Of a stretch of DNA of 64,000 nt, positions 38,919-48,567 are shown in pieces. Position numbers and translations under genes: made by a program. The DNA is taken from positions 1-64,000 of the forward strand of contig JAJPJB010000008.1 in NCBI GenBank assembly GCA_021324465.1. Reading direction: 5' to 3'. The notes beneath the pieces were generated by a model. The model was not told the DNA's origin. It ran no database searches and saw only the letters and a program-made list of their open reading frames with translations. The DNA is from Hyphomicrobiaceae bacterium. GTDB taxonomy: Bacteria > Pseudomonadota > Alphaproteobacteria > Rhizobiales > Xanthobacteraceae. Position 1 is the first letter of the stretch. Every line of letters starts with the position of its first letter.

Positions 38919-39479
38919 ATGTTCATCCAGACCGAAGCCACGCCGAACCCGGCGACCCTGAAGTTCCTGCCCGGCCGGCCGGTGCTCGAAAGCGGTACGC
39001 TCGATATTCGCGATGCCGAGCAGGCGGCGCAGTCGCCGCTGGCCGAGCGGCTATTCGGGATTCTCGGCGTCAGCGGTGTCTTTTTCGGTTCCGATTTCAT
39101 CACCGTGACCAAGAGCGCCGGCGAGTGGCAGCAGCTCAAGCCAATGATCCTGGGGGCCATCATGGAGCACTTCATGTCCGGCGCGCCGCTCCTCAATGCC
39201 GGACATGCAGGCAAGGAGATCGGAGCCGACGAATTTTTTGACGCGGCCGATGCCGAGACCGTTGCCACGATCAAGGAACTGATCGAGACGCGGGTGCGTC
39301 CGGCGGTGGCCAATGACGGCGGCGATATCACTTTCCGCGGCTTCAAGGACGGCGTCGTCTACCTCAATATGCAGGGCGCCTGCTCCGGCTGCCCGTCCTC
39401 GACGGCGACGCTGCGTCACGGCATCCAGAACTTGCTGCGTCACTTCATTCCCGACGTCATCGAAGTGCGGCCCGTTTAA
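38919..39479 (+). CDS. NfuA/NifU-like Fe-S cluster carrier
   Basis: The 186-residue protein has an N-terminal Nfu domain (FIQTEATPNPATLKFLPGR) and a C-terminal NifU-like domain with the cluster-binding C155 and C158 in GACSGCPSS. Such proteins carry [4Fe-4S] clusters to target enzymes. An in-frame ATG at 38871 would add 16 residues without family support. MiaB, encoded about 2.4 kb downstream, is one type of Fe-S enzyme that could be a client, though this is inference. Confidence 0.92.
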   Translation: MFIQTEATPNPATLKFLPGRPVLESGTLDIRDAEQAAQSPLAERLFGILGVSGVFFGSDFITVTKSAGEWQQLKPMILGAIMEHFMSGAPLLNAGHAGKEIGADEFFDAADAETVATIKELIETRVRPAVANDGGDITFRGFKDGVVYLNMQGACSGCPSSTATLRHGIQNLLRHFIPDVIEVRPV

Positions 39480-39530
39480 GATCATCCCTGATCGGCGTTT
39501 GGCGCCGCTATCGGCAGGGTTCCACGCTGC

Positions 39531-40214
39531 ATGCGCGTGCTCGCCATTGATACGGCGCTGGCGGCCTGCTCCGCCGCAGTGCTGGATACCGCAGGCGGCC
39601 GTATCGTGGGCAGCGAGAGCTTGCCCATGGCACGCGGCCATGCCGAGGCGCTCATTCCGCTCCTGGCGCGGCTTATGAAAAGATCGGGCATCACCTTTCA
39701 GAAGCTTGATCGCATCGTGGTGACAACAGGACCGGGCAGTTTCACCGGTTTGCGTGTGGGGATTTCGGCGGCACGCGGCCTTGGCGTCGCAACCAATATT
39801 CCGGTCGTTGGCGTGACCACCCTGGCCGCCTATGCCGCGCCCTATCTCGCCGAAAAGAGCGATGTTCCGGTGGTGGCCGCCATCGACGCTCGCCATGGGC
39901 ATGTCTATTTGGAGGTTTTTGGCGCCGGAGGACGCACGCTGATTGCGCCGCGAATCGCTGCCTTGAGCGAAGCAGTGCGCGTCGCTTCTGAAACCTCTGC
40001 TCGCATTGTCGGCTCGGCCGCAAGGACTGTCGCCGAAGCCCTTGCAAAGAGCGCTTCCGCTCCGCCGATAGTCGACGCCCGCGGGGCGCCCGACATCGCC
40101 TGGGTTGCCCAAGTCGGCGCGGTTGTACCGGACGGGCAGGCGCCGCCCAAGCCGCAATACCTGCGAGCGCCTGACGCGCAGCCGCAGCACGCGGCTTCAC
40201 TGCCGCGCCGATGA
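39531..40214 (+). CDS. tsaB: tRNA threonylcarbamoyladenosine biosynthesis protein TsaB
   Basis: TsaB is the non-catalytic partner of TsaD in making t6A37 on ANN-decoding tRNAs. The 227-residue protein opens MRVLAIDTALAACSAAVLD and contains VTTGPGSFTGLRVGISAARG, the classic family motif of the ASKHA fold. It overlaps rimI by four bases (ATGA), the usual tsaB-rimI arrangement. Confidence 0.95.
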   Translation: MRVLAIDTALAACSAAVLDTAGGRIVGSESLPMARGHAEALIPLLARLMKRSGITFQKLDRIVVTTGPGSFTGLRVGISAARGLGVATNIPVVGVTTLAAYAAPYLAEKSDVPVVAAIDARHGHVYLEVFGAGGRTLIAPRIAALSEAVRVASETSARIVGSAARTVAEALAKSASAPPIVDARGAPDIAWVAQVGAVVPDGQAPPKPQYLRAPDAQPQHAASLPRR

Positions 40215-40684
40215 CCCCCTTTTTCTCACGCCTGTTATCCCGTGGCGCGCCGATCCTTGGTGATGTTCGGCCAAGCGACGCCGCTGCTATCGCCGCTATT
40301 CATGGGCTGTCGTTTCAGCGTGGCTGGGATGAGCACGAAGTCTATCGCCTGTTGATCGAAAAAAACGTCGTCGCGCACCGCGCCGTAAGCGGGCGCAAAT
40401 TGATCGGTTTCATCGTATCGCGCCTCGCCGCCGGAGAGGCGGAAATTCTCTCGGTGGCCATTGCGCCGGCTTGGCGCGGCCGCAAGCTGTCGCGACAACT
40501 ATTGGATCTGCACCTGCGGTGCCTCGCCGGTCTCGGCACGCGCGCGGTATTCCTTGAGGTCGATGAGCACAATGCGCCGGCCGTGCGGCTTTATCGCCGC
40601 GCCGGCTTTCGCGACATTGGCCGCCGTGCCGGCTACTATCAAGGCGGCGCCAACGCTCTGGTGCTGCGGCGCGATCTAGGCTGA
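40211..40684 (+). CDS. rimI: Ribosomal-protein-alanine N-acetyltransferase RimI
   Basis: The 157-residue GNAT protein should acetylate N-terminal residues, in Escherichia coli that of ribosomal protein S18. The acetyl-CoA binding motif is AIAPAWRGRKLSRQLL, and the C-terminal LEVDEHNAPAVRLYRRAGF is typical of RimI. The start is the ATG in the ATGA shared with tsaB. Confidence 0.92.
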   Translation: MTPFFSRLLSRGAPILGDVRPSDAAAIAAIHGLSFQRGWDEHEVYRLLIEKNVVAHRAVSGRKLIGFIVSRLAAGEAEILSVAIAPAWRGRKLSRQLLDLHLRCLAGLGTRAVFLEVDEHNAPAVRLYRRAGFRDIGRRAGYYQGGANALVLRRDLG

Positions 40685-40751
40685 CGCACGGGCATAAAAT
40701 TTCCTAAGATGCGAATGGACCCGAAAAATCGGGCGGCAGGGGAGGAAATCC

Positions 40752-41732
40752 ATGGCGGCGTTCTTGCGCGTCTTCACGCTTGTGCTTGCCCTTGTGTGTT
40801 GGAGCGGCATGGTCCGCGCGCAGAATGCCGACTATCCCAATCGGCCGATCAAGATGCTGGTCGGCTTCTCGGCCGGCGGCGGCACCGATGTCGCGGCGCG
40901 AATCATCGCTCAGAAAATTTCGGAGATTCTCGGCCAATCCATTGTGGTTGAAAACCGCACCGGCGCGAGCGGTCTCTTGGCCGCGCAGGACTTGGCGAAA
41001 TCGGATCCCGACGGCTACACTTTGATGATGGGGAGCCAAACCACCTGCGCGGTGGCGCCGGCGCTTTATCACAAAGTCACCATCGATCCGGCAAAGGATT
41101 TTTCCGGGATTGCGCTAACCGGCGCTTCGCCATTGGTGCTGGTGGTCAACCCATCCTTTGCGGCCGGTTCGGTTGCCGACGTGATCGCGATGGCCAAGGC
41201 CAGCCCCGGCAAGATCAATTTCGGCACTGGCGGCGTGGGCACCACGCCGCATATGACCGCCGAACTGTTCCAATACGAGGCCGGCATCAAAATGGTGCAT
41301 GTCGCCTATCGCGGTGAAGCGCCTGCGATCAATGATCTCCTGGCCGGGCAAATTCCGCTGATGTTCGCCAACCTGTCCGCGGTGATGGGGAATCTCAAGG
41401 CAGGCTCGCTGCGGGCGCTCGCGGTGACCAGCGCGCAACGCTCGCCCTCCGCGCCGGATGTGCCGACGGTCGCGGAGACTGGGCTGCCCGGTTTCAATGC
41501 GGAAACCTGGTTCGGCATTGTTGCGCCTGCCGGTACACCGCGCGACATCCGCCTGAAACTCAACGCCGCGGCGCGGCAGGCGCTCGATCGCGAAGACACC
41601 AAGAGGCGCTATGTCGAGTTGGGCATGGTACCGCGAACCAGTAGTCCCGAGGAATTCGATGCCTATATCAAGGCGGAAGTCGCCAAATGGGCGCAGGTGA
41701 TTAAAGAGGCCAATGTCCAAGCGCTGGACTAA
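40752..41732 (+). CDS. Tripartite tricarboxylate transporter (TctC/Bug-type) solute-binding protein
   Basis: The 326-residue periplasmic protein has a signal peptide (VFTLVLALVCWSGMVRAQ, cleaved near residue 23), then YPNRPIKMLVGFSAGGGTDV, the Bug family start. Other family motifs are ENRTGASGLLAA and GTGGVGTTPHM. Bug proteins bind carboxylates or amides for TctAB transporters or for sensing. No tctA or tctB lies beside it, so it is an orphan. A strong GGGGAGGAAA precedes the start. Its place between rimI and miaB is unusual, since these genes normally sit in a conserved housekeeping run. Confidence 0.9.
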   Translation: MAAFLRVFTLVLALVCWSGMVRAQNADYPNRPIKMLVGFSAGGGTDVAARIIAQKISEILGQSIVVENRTGASGLLAAQDLAKSDPDGYTLMMGSQTTCAVAPALYHKVTIDPAKDFSGIALTGASPLVLVVNPSFAAGSVADVIAMAKASPGKINFGTGGVGTTPHMTAELFQYEAGIKMVHVAYRGEAPAINDLLAGQIPLMFANLSAVMGNLKAGSLRALAVTSAQRSPSAPDVPTVAETGLPGFNAETWFGIVAPAGTPRDIRLKLNAAARQALDREDTKRRYVELGMVPRTSSPEEFDAYIKAEVAKWAQVIKEANVQALD

Positions 41733-41871
41733 TGCTGAAGGCCTAGGCGGGGGCGGCATTCCTTTTTGGCGGGAATCCCGGTAAGACAAGTATGCGGCCG
41801 CCACGCCGACGCATCCGAACGCACAGACATCGCGAGCTGGAGGCGAATACACGAGCCAGCACAACGACTTA

Positions 41872-43314
41872 ATGGCTTTCGGCTCGACCACCGGCATGAA
41901 CGAATCGCGCAAGCTATACGTCAAATCCTTCGGCTGCCAAATGAACGTCTACGACTCACGTCGTATGGCGGACACGCTGGCACCGGAAGGCTTTGTCGAG
42001 ACGGCCGAGGCCGGCGACGCCGATCTGGTGATCCTGAACACCTGCCACATTCGCGAAAAGGCGGCCGAAAAGGTCTACTCGGAACTCGGCCGGCTGCGCC
42101 GCATGAAGGAGGCGGCCGCCGCGCAGGGACGGCGCATGCTTGTAGCGGTCGCTGGCTGCGTCGCGCAAGCCGAAGGCCAGGAGATCATTCGCCGCGCACC
42201 ATCGGTCGATCTGGTCTTTGGCCCGCAAAATTATCATCGGCTTCCCGAATTGGTGGCCCGCGCCGAACGCGGGGGCCAAGCCGTCGATACCGAATTCGCG
42301 CTCGAGGATAAATTCGATCACCTGGCGCCGCCCAGCCGTGCCGCGATCCGCGCGCGCGGCGCCTCGGCTTTTGTCACCGTGCAGGAGGGCTGCGACAAGT
42401 TCTGCACCTTCTGCGTTGTACCCTACACGCGCGGCGCAGAAGTCTCCCGGCCGGTGGAAAAGGTCGTCGCCGAGGTGACGCATTTGGCCACAGCTGGCGT
42501 CCGCGAGATCACGCTCATTGGTCAGAACGTTAACGCCTATCATGGCGAAGGGTCCGATGGCCGCATATGGTCGCTGCGGCGGCTGCTTGATCGGATCGCG
42601 CAGATCGACGGCGTTGAGCGACTGCGTTACACGACCAGTCATCCGCGTGACATGGACAACGATCTAATAACCGCGCATCGTGATTTGCCGCAGCTCATGC
42701 CGCAATTGCATTTGCCGGTGCAGTCGGGAGCCGACCGCATTTTGAGGGCCATGAATCGGCGCCACAGCCGTGCCGACTATCTCGACATAGTCCGCCGGCT
42801 GCGCGACGCGCGGCCTGACCTCGCGCTGACCTCCGATTTCATCGTTGGCTTTCCGGGCGAAACCGAGCGTGACTTCGCCGACACGCTGGCTCTCGTCGAA
42901 GAGGTCGGCTTCTCCGGCGCTTTCTCCTTCAAATATTCGCCCCGGCCGGGGACGCCCGGCGCCGAAATGGACGATCAAATTTCTGAGCAGGAAAAGTCGG
43001 AACGCTTGCAGCGCCTGCAATGGACAATTGATCGCAACCAGGCGGCATTCAACCACAGCTGCCGCGGCCGTACCTTTGATGTGTTGTTTGAAAAGCCGGG
43101 CCGACATGAGGGACAGCTGGTCGGTCGATCACCTTATCTGCAGCCGGTGCAGGTCCAGGCGCCAGCCTCTCTGATCGGCGAGATCGCCGCCGTGACCATC
43201 ACTGAAGTCGCCAGCAACAGCTTATTTGGTGTGTTGGCGCACCAGCCCCGCGCCGCATCTCGAGCAATGCAAGTCCCCGCGAGCGAGCCTGGTCTTCTTC
43301 GCGCAGGAGCCTGA
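41872..43314 (+). CDS. miaB: tRNA-2-methylthio-N6-dimethylallyladenosine synthase MiaB
   Basis: MiaB is a radical SAM enzyme that adds a methylthio group to A37 of tRNA. The 480-residue protein has the auxiliary cluster cysteines C22, C58 and C96, the radical SAM cysteines C174, C178 and C181 in CDKFCTFC, and a C-terminal TRAM domain (about residues 388-455, including [12 protein letters not shown]). Two start ATGs are possible, 41872 and 41896. Its stop lies one base before the phoH start. Confidence 0.96.
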   Translation: MAFGSTTGMNESRKLYVKSFGCQMNVYDSRRMADTLAPEGFVETAEAGDADLVILNTCHIREKAAEKVYSELGRLRRMKEAAAAQGRRMLVAVAGCVAQAEGQEIIRRAPSVDLVFGPQNYHRLPELVARAERGGQAVDTEFALEDKFDHLAPPSRAAIRARGASAFVTVQEGCDKFCTFCVVPYTRGAEVSRPVEKVVAEVTHLATAGVREITLIGQNVNAYHGEGSDGRIWSLRRLLDRIAQIDGVERLRYTTSHPRDMDNDLITAHRDLPQLMPQLHLPVQSGADRILRAMNRRHSRADYLDIVRRLRDARPDLALTSDFIVGFPGETERDFADTLALVEEVGFSGAFSFKYSPRPGTPGAEMDDQISEQEKSERLQRLQWTIDRNQAAFNHSCRGRTFDVLFEKPGRHEGQLVGRSPYLQPVQVQAPASLIGEIAAVTITEVASNSLFGVLAHQPRAASRAMQVPASEPGLLRAGA

Positions 43315-43315
43315 A

Positions 43316-44344
43316 TTGCGAACGCCCGAAACGGAAGAATCGATCTTCATCGCGCCGGACAATACTGCGCAGATTGTGTTGACCTTCGACGATAATCGCC
43401 TCGCCTCTACTCTGTTCGGACAATATGGCCAGAACCTCGCGCTGATCGAACGTCGCCTCGGCATTGTCGCCAATTCACGCGGCAACCAGGTCACCGTCGA
43501 GGGCCCGCGCGAGGCCTGCGACCAGGCGCGCCGCGTGCTCGAAAGTCTTTACGAACGGCTTAAAGGCGGCGACGAGCTGTCGCCAGGAGATGTCGACGGC
43601 ACGATCCGCCTTGCCCTCTCGCAGGGCTCGCTGTTCGATTTCGATCCGGCCACGCCGCGCGAGAATTTTGAGGAGATCAATCTGCGCAAACGCCGCGTGC
43701 GTGCCCGCACCCCGGCCCAGGATGCCTATCTTCGCGCGCTCAAGCGGCATGCCCTGGTTTTTGCGACGGGACCGGCCGGCACCGGCAAGACCTGGCTGGC
43801 GGTTGCGCACGCGGTGCAATTGTTTGAGCGCAAGGAAGTCGACCGCATCGTGCTGTCGCGGCCGGCGGTGGAAGCCGGCGAGCGGCTCGGCTTTTTGCCG
43901 GGCGATATGCGCGAGAAGGTCGATCCCTATCTGCGGCCGATCTATGATGCGCTGTACGATCTGATGGACGCGCGGATCGTCGAGCGCGCTTTGCAGACCA
44001 CCGAGATCGAGATTGCGCCGCTGGCCTTCATGCGCGGCCGCACTTTGTCGAATGCCACCATCATCCTCGACGAGGCGCAGAACACTACGGCCATGCAGAT
44101 GAAAATGCTGCTGACGCGTCTCGGCGAAAACAGCCGCATGGTGGTGACTGGCGACCCGAGCCAAGTCGACTTGCCGGCCGGACAGACCTCCGGGCTTGCC
44201 GAAGCGGTGCGGCTCTTGAGCGGCGTCGAAGGCATCGGGCATGTCAACTTTACCGCGGCCGACGTCATCCGCCACGAACTCGTGGCGCGCATCGTCGAAG
44301 CCTATGACAAGGAGGCGGCGCGCAAGCGTGAGCGGCGGGAATGA
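43316..44344 (+). CDS. phoH: PhoH-like ATPase
   Basis: This 342-residue protein has the PhoH fold: Walker A TGPAGTGKTWLA at about residues 149-160 and Walker B NATIILDEAQNTT. Its role is unclear; together with YbeY it is linked to rRNA and RNA maintenance. No ATG is usable at the 5' end. A TTG at 43316 was chosen because AGGAG lies at 43305-43309, six bases upstream, just after the miaB stop. Longer readings overlap miaB without family support. The end overlaps ybeY as ATGA. Confidence 0.92.
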   Translation: MRTPETEESIFIAPDNTAQIVLTFDDNRLASTLFGQYGQNLALIERRLGIVANSRGNQVTVEGPREACDQARRVLESLYERLKGGDELSPGDVDGTIRLALSQGSLFDFDPATPRENFEEINLRKRRVRARTPAQDAYLRALKRHALVFATGPAGTGKTWLAVAHAVQLFERKEVDRIVLSRPAVEAGERLGFLPGDMREKVDPYLRPIYDALYDLMDARIVERALQTTEIEIAPLAFMRGRTLSNATIILDEAQNTTAMQMKMLLTRLGENSRMVVTGDPSQVDLPAGQTSGLAEAVRLLSGVEGIGHVNFTAADVIRHELVARIVEAYDKEAARKRERRE

Positions 44345-44925
44345 CACCGCGATCGAGATTGAAGGTGGACGTGCTTGTCGAATCGAAGCGCTGGAACCCT
44401 GCCGCGGGCGTCAAAACAATGGTGCGGCGCGCCGTGACGTGCGCCGCAGCCATGCGGCGAATAGGAACTGCCGAGCTTGCCGTGGTTTTGACCGATGATG
44501 TGGCGATCCGCTCGCTTAACCGCGAATGGCGCGGCATCGACGCCCCCACCAATGTGTTGTCGTTTCCTGTGAAAAACGGTCAATCGACAAGCAGCGCGCC
44601 GCCGCAAGCGCATCTTGGCGATATTGTGCTGGCCTTCGAAACCGTTGCGCGGGAGGCTCGTAACGAACACAAGCCTTTCGACCACCATGTTGCCCACCTC
44701 GTGGTACATGGCTTCCTTCACCTTATCGGCTATGACCACGAGCGCGACCAAGACGCGCTTGTGATGGAGCAGGCTGAGCGCGAGATCTTGCGGCAACTTG
44801 CGATTCCAGATCCTTATCGATCGAGGACGACGAGCAGGCCCCCCCATGCTCCTCGCTCGAATTTCCATGGCCAATCGACGCCACGCCCGCGTGCGCGAAA
44901 ATCCCGAGCAAGTCTCCAGCTTTGA
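44341..44925 (+). CDS. ybeY: Endoribonuclease YbeY
   Basis: YbeY is a zinc-dependent endoribonuclease needed for 16S rRNA 3' maturation and ribosome quality control. The zinc ligands H123, H127 and H133 are present in HGFLHLIGYDH. The 194-residue protein has about 35 residues after the usual end of the domain, rich in R, S and P, which look disordered. The start is the ATG of the ATGA shared with phoH. Confidence 0.93.
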   Translation: MTPRSRLKVDVLVESKRWNPAAGVKTMVRRAVTCAAAMRRIGTAELAVVLTDDVAIRSLNREWRGIDAPTNVLSFPVKNGQSTSSAPPQAHLGDIVLAFETVAREARNEHKPFDHHVAHLVVHGFLHLIGYDHERDQDALVMEQAEREILRQLAIPDPYRSRTTSRPPHAPRSNFHGQSTPRPRARKSRASLQL

Positions 44926-44934
44926 AAACTCACG

Positions 44935-46077
44935 ATGGTGCAATTACCGACCCGGACCGATCCTAGCGAGAGCGATCATCGCGCGCTGCCCATGGTGATT
45001 CCGCATCCGGTCCAGCATGAGGAGCGCTGGCTGCTGCGCGTCATGCGCATTCTCTTTGGCTGGAGGGCGGCGTCGACGCGCACTGATCTCGAACAGGTGC
45101 TCACCACCGCGCAGCCGCAATCGGGCTTCTCGCCGGAAGAAGCCACGATGCTGAAGAACATTCTCAGCCTGCGCGATACGCGGATCGAGCGCATCATGGT
45201 GCCGCGTGCCGATATCGTCGCGGTGCAGCAGGATATTTCGCTGCGCGAGCTCGTAAAAACATTTGAGGGCGCCGCTCACTCACGGCTTGTCGTCTACAAC
45301 GACACGCTCGACGATCCGAGCGGCATGGTCCACATCCGCGATTTGATCGCCTTCATGGCCGCACACGCCTCGCCGAGACCGAGCGATCTCGACGCTCGGC
45401 AACCGCGGCTACAGCTCGATGACCCGGGTCCGGATCGCGAACAAGACCAAGCGCCCCGGGCCGAACTGGACCTGGCGAAGATCGATCTCAGCATGCCTTT
45501 GGTCGCAGCTAAGATTATACGCGAAACCCTGTATGCACCGCCGTCAATGCCGGCACTCGATCTCCTTGCCAAGATGCAGGCGACGCGTGTTCATCTTGCG
45601 CTGGTCATCGATGAATATGGCGGAACCGATGGGCTGGTTTCGATCGAGGATCTGGTCGAACTGATTGTCGGCGATATCGCCGACGAGCATGACGAAGACG
45701 AGGGCCAGATGGTGATCCGCCAGACTGACGGTTCTTTTCTTGCCAACGGCCGCGCCAGTTTGGAAGATGTTCGTGCGGTCATCGGCGAGCAGTTCGACGT
45801 TGGCGAAGTTGCCGAAGAGGTCGATACGCTCGGCGGTTACCTTGTCACCAAAGCCGGTCATGTCCCGGTGCGGGGCGAACTGGTGCCAGGCCCGGAGCCA
45901 TTCGAGGCGGAGGTGCTTGATGCCGATCCGCGCCGCGTCAAACGGGTGAGAATCTACCTGCGCAAAGACCGCCGCGTGGGCGCCGTACGCGACACGCTGG
46001 GCCGCGGCCAGCCGGCTCGGCCGGCGTCGCGCGACGAGTCGAGCCGGCCAACGCAGAACACGGCACGCACGCCGTGA
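44935..46077 (+). CDS. CBS-domain hemolysin/CorC-type protein
   Basis: The 380-residue soluble protein carries a CBS-domain pair (about residues 75-250, with the family motif RIERIMVPRADIVAVQ) and a C-terminal CorC_HlyC transporter-associated domain (about 260-350). The membrane DUF21 domain of longer relatives is absent. CorC proteins affect magnesium and cobalt efflux; the hemolysin name is historical. It overlaps lnt by four bases (GTGA), the usual order ybeY-corC-lnt. Confidence 0.9.
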   Translation: MVQLPTRTDPSESDHRALPMVIPHPVQHEERWLLRVMRILFGWRAASTRTDLEQVLTTAQPQSGFSPEEATMLKNILSLRDTRIERIMVPRADIVAVQQDISLRELVKTFEGAAHSRLVVYNDTLDDPSGMVHIRDLIAFMAAHASPRPSDLDARQPRLQLDDPGPDREQDQAPRAELDLAKIDLSMPLVAAKIIRETLYAPPSMPALDLLAKMQATRVHLALVIDEYGGTDGLVSIEDLVELIVGDIADEHDEDEGQMVIRQTDGSFLANGRASLEDVRAVIGEQFDVGEVAEEVDTLGGYLVTKAGHVPVRGELVPGPEPFEAEVLDADPRRVKRVRIYLRKDRRVGAVRDTLGRGQPARPASRDESSRPTQNTARTP

Positions 46078-47678
46078 AGGTCAAGGCTCTGATCAATTCG
46101 ATTGTGCTGGCATGGGGCTGGCGCCGTTGCGCGATCGCCTTAGTTGCGGGGGCGCTGTCGGCGCTTGCCATGGCGCCATTGAATCTGTGGCCAATTCTTT
46201 TTCTGACGTTCCCAATTCTGGTGTGGCTGATCGACGGCGCCGGCATGGGCCGCTTCGGCGGCCTTGCCGCCGCGGCCGCGACCGGCTGGTCGTTCGGCTT
46301 CGGGTATTTTGTCGCGGGGCTTTATTGGCTGGGTTTTGCTTTCCTGGTCGATGCTCCTACTTTTGGCTGGCTGATGCCGTTCGCCGTGATCGGTCTGCCG
46401 GCCGTGCTGAGTCTCTACACCGCCTGCGGCGCGCTCCTGGCCCGCCTGCTCTGGACGCGCGGGCCATCGCGCCTTTTGGCTCTGGCCGCATCCTTGACGG
46501 TCAGCGAATGGCTGCGCGGCCATTTGTTCACCGGCTTTCCCTGGAACACATTTGGCTACGCGCTCGCCGCGCCGCTGCCGCTGGCGCAAATCGCTTCAGT
46601 GATCGGCATCTGGGGTCTGACCTTCCTGGTGGTTCTGATATGTGCCACACCGGCAACGCTCACCGACGACCCTGCCGAGACCCGGCGCGCATGGCTGCCC
46701 GCCATCGTCGGGCTCATCGTCCTCGCCGCGCTCGGCGGATACGGCGCGCATCGGCTGCTACGTTCGCCCACGCGATTCGTTGACGGGGTGCATTTGCGTG
46801 TGATGCAGCCGAATTTGCAGCAGGATATGCGCTTCAATTATGCGGCCAAACAAGAGGTCATGAATCGCTACATCGCGCTATCGAGTCGTGCCGCGGATCC
46901 GCACTCCGAGGGGCTGCGCGGTGTGACCCACCTCGTCTGGCCGGAATCAGCCTTTCCATTTTTTCTGACGCGCGAAGCCGACGCGCTCGCACAAATCACA
47001 ACTCTCTTGCCGCAAGGCACCATCCTGATCACCGGCGCGGTAAGACTTGCCGACCCGGATCACGCGGCGCAGTCCGGCGTCTATAATTCCATCTATGTCA
47101 TCGATCACAACGGCTCGATCCCGGCGATCTACGACAAAGTTCATCTGGTGCCGTTCGGTGAATACTTGCCGTTCCAAAAGACACTCGATCGTTTGGGCCT
47201 GGAGGTACTCACGGAGCAACGCGGTGGCTTCCTCTCCGGCGATCGTCATCGGCTCGTCGCGATTCCCGGCGCGCCGAACGCGCTGCCGCTGATTTGTTAC
47301 GAGATCATCTTCCCCGGCGAAATATCGAGTTCGGGCGGCCGCCCCGGCTGGATCGTCAATGTGACCAATGACGGCTGGTTCGGCATTTCGACCGGGCCCT
47401 ATCAGCATTTGCAGCAGGCGCGCGTGACGGCCATAGAGGAAGGCTTGCCGGTCGTGCGCGCCGCCAATACCGGCATCTCCGCGGTGATCGATCCGTTCGG
47501 ACGGATCATCAACTCTCTGCCGCTCGGCGCCGAGGGTGTGTTCGATGCGCCTCTGCCCCGCGCGATCGCCGCACCGCCCTACACGCAATTCGGCGATGCA
47601 CCTGTGACTCTCATGGTCGTGATCGCACTGATTCTTGCAGCGCGCCGCAGGGCCCGAATGAAGGTGATGAAGATCTGA
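46074..47678 (+). CDS. lnt: Apolipoprotein N-acyltransferase
   Basis: Lnt adds the third acyl chain to lipoproteins in the inner membrane. The 534-residue protein has several N-terminal membrane spans (to about residue 230) and a periplasmic nitrilase-like domain with the catalytic triad E291 (WPESAFPF), K355 (YDKVHLVPFGEYLPF) and C408 (ICYEIIFPG). The start is GTG at 46074, overlapping the corC stop; no closer ATG fits. A final membrane span lies near the C-terminus. Confidence 0.95.
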   Translation: MKVKALINSIVLAWGWRRCAIALVAGALSALAMAPLNLWPILFLTFPILVWLIDGAGMGRFGGLAAAAATGWSFGFGYFVAGLYWLGFAFLVDAPTFGWLMPFAVIGLPAVLSLYTACGALLARLLWTRGPSRLLALAASLTVSEWLRGHLFTGFPWNTFGYALAAPLPLAQIASVIGIWGLTFLVVLICATPATLTDDPAETRRAWLPAIVGLIVLAALGGYGAHRLLRSPTRFVDGVHLRVMQPNLQQDMRFNYAAKQEVMNRYIALSSRAADPHSEGLRGVTHLVWPESAFPFFLTREADALAQITTLLPQGTILITGAVRLADPDHAAQSGVYNSIYVIDHNGSIPAIYDKVHLVPFGEYLPFQKTLDRLGLEVLTEQRGGFLSGDRHRLVAIPGAPNALPLICYEIIFPGEISSSGGRPGWIVNVTNDGWFGISTGPYQHLQQARVTAIEEGLPVVRAANTGISAVIDPFGRIINSLPLGAEGVFDAPLPRAIAAPPYTQFGDAPVTLMVVIALILAARRRARMKVMKI

Positions 47679-47939
47679 TCATGTGGAAATCTGCGATCTG
47701 CAGGTCGTGCGTAGTGGTAAGCCGGTATACGAAGGAGGGGCGCTATCGCGATCCCGGAAATTTGCTGCGGCCCGCAACCGGGGCGTGCAGAAGGGCAAGA
47801 TCGCAAGCCGGTTAATTAAAGCAGATTATAATCTTTCTAACGGCTTGGCTCCCCAACGGTTTGCATCCCGCGGCAAAGTGGTTTCATTTGGGACGGATTT
47901 GGTATCTATAGCGATTGGGCTGAGTAGACACAGGAGTTG

Positions 47940-48362
47940 ATGGAAATGTTGGCCAAAAAGGCGCCGAACCCGACCGACAAGCATGTCGGAAGCCGCGTGC
48001 GCATGCGGCGGATGATGCTTGGGATGAGCCAAGAAAAACTCGGGGACGCCTTGGGTCTGACATTTCAGCAAGTCCAAAAGTACGAAAAGGGCACCAACCG
48101 GATCGGCGCGAGCCGGCTGCAGCAAATTTCCCACATCCTTCAAGTTCCCGTCTCCTTCTTCTTTGAAGGCGCCCCCAGCACTCACCCGTCGGGTAAGAGT
48201 GAAGGCATGGGCGAGGCGCCCTCGCCCGCTTATGTCTCAGACTTTCTCGCCACCTCCGACGGTCTGGCGCTGACCAAGGCCTTTATGCGCATCGACGATT
48301 CGAAACTGCGCCGCCGCATCGTTGATCTCGTCGAGCAAATCGCCAGCCGCGAAAAGCGCTGA
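47940..48362 (+). CDS. XRE-family helix-turn-helix regulator
   Basis: The 140-residue protein has a Cro/C1-type helix-turn-helix (about residues 19-73), VGSRVRMRRMMLGMSQEKLG and then LTFQQVQKYEKGTNRIG, and a short C-terminal helix. It resembles the PraR/PhrR-type regulators of rhizobia, which control adhesion, biofilm or stress genes; this assignment is by motif memory only. AGGAG at 47932-47936 serves ATG 47940 or 47946. Upstream, 47679-47939 has no gene that I can support, but a perfect TATAAT lies at 47827-47832 without a good -35 partner. A 7-base hairpin (48371-48387, CGCGCTT/AAGCGCG) follows the stop. Confidence 0.85.
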   Translation: MEMLAKKAPNPTDKHVGSRVRMRRMMLGMSQEKLGDALGLTFQQVQKYEKGTNRIGASRLQQISHILQVPVSFFFEGAPSTHPSGKSEGMGEAPSPAYVSDFLATSDGLALTKAFMRIDDSKLRRRIVDLVEQIASREKR

Positions 48363-48567
48363 ATCGATTCCGCGCTTTAGAAGCGCGCCTGCCGGCGGGC
48401 ATTGGCCCACTTTTTGCCCCCATCTTGACCGCGCACGGGGACACTGCAACAACCACCGCAGTGAGCGCGGCCATCGTCGCGCCGATTAGCCTTCGATTTT
48501 TCAAGGCCAGTCACGAGGGGAGTGTTTCGCTGTTGCGCACGCCAATTATCTGTTCACGAGCGAGTCC

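Noticed and set aside
47683-47940. 85-codon frame between lnt and the XRE regulator
   Set aside because: GTG start, no ribosome site, no family pattern; the region fits a promoter and leader better.
48363-48540. SAM riboswitch before metK
   Set aside because: No SAM-II or other known consensus could be recognised by eye; only a small hairpin after the regulator gene.
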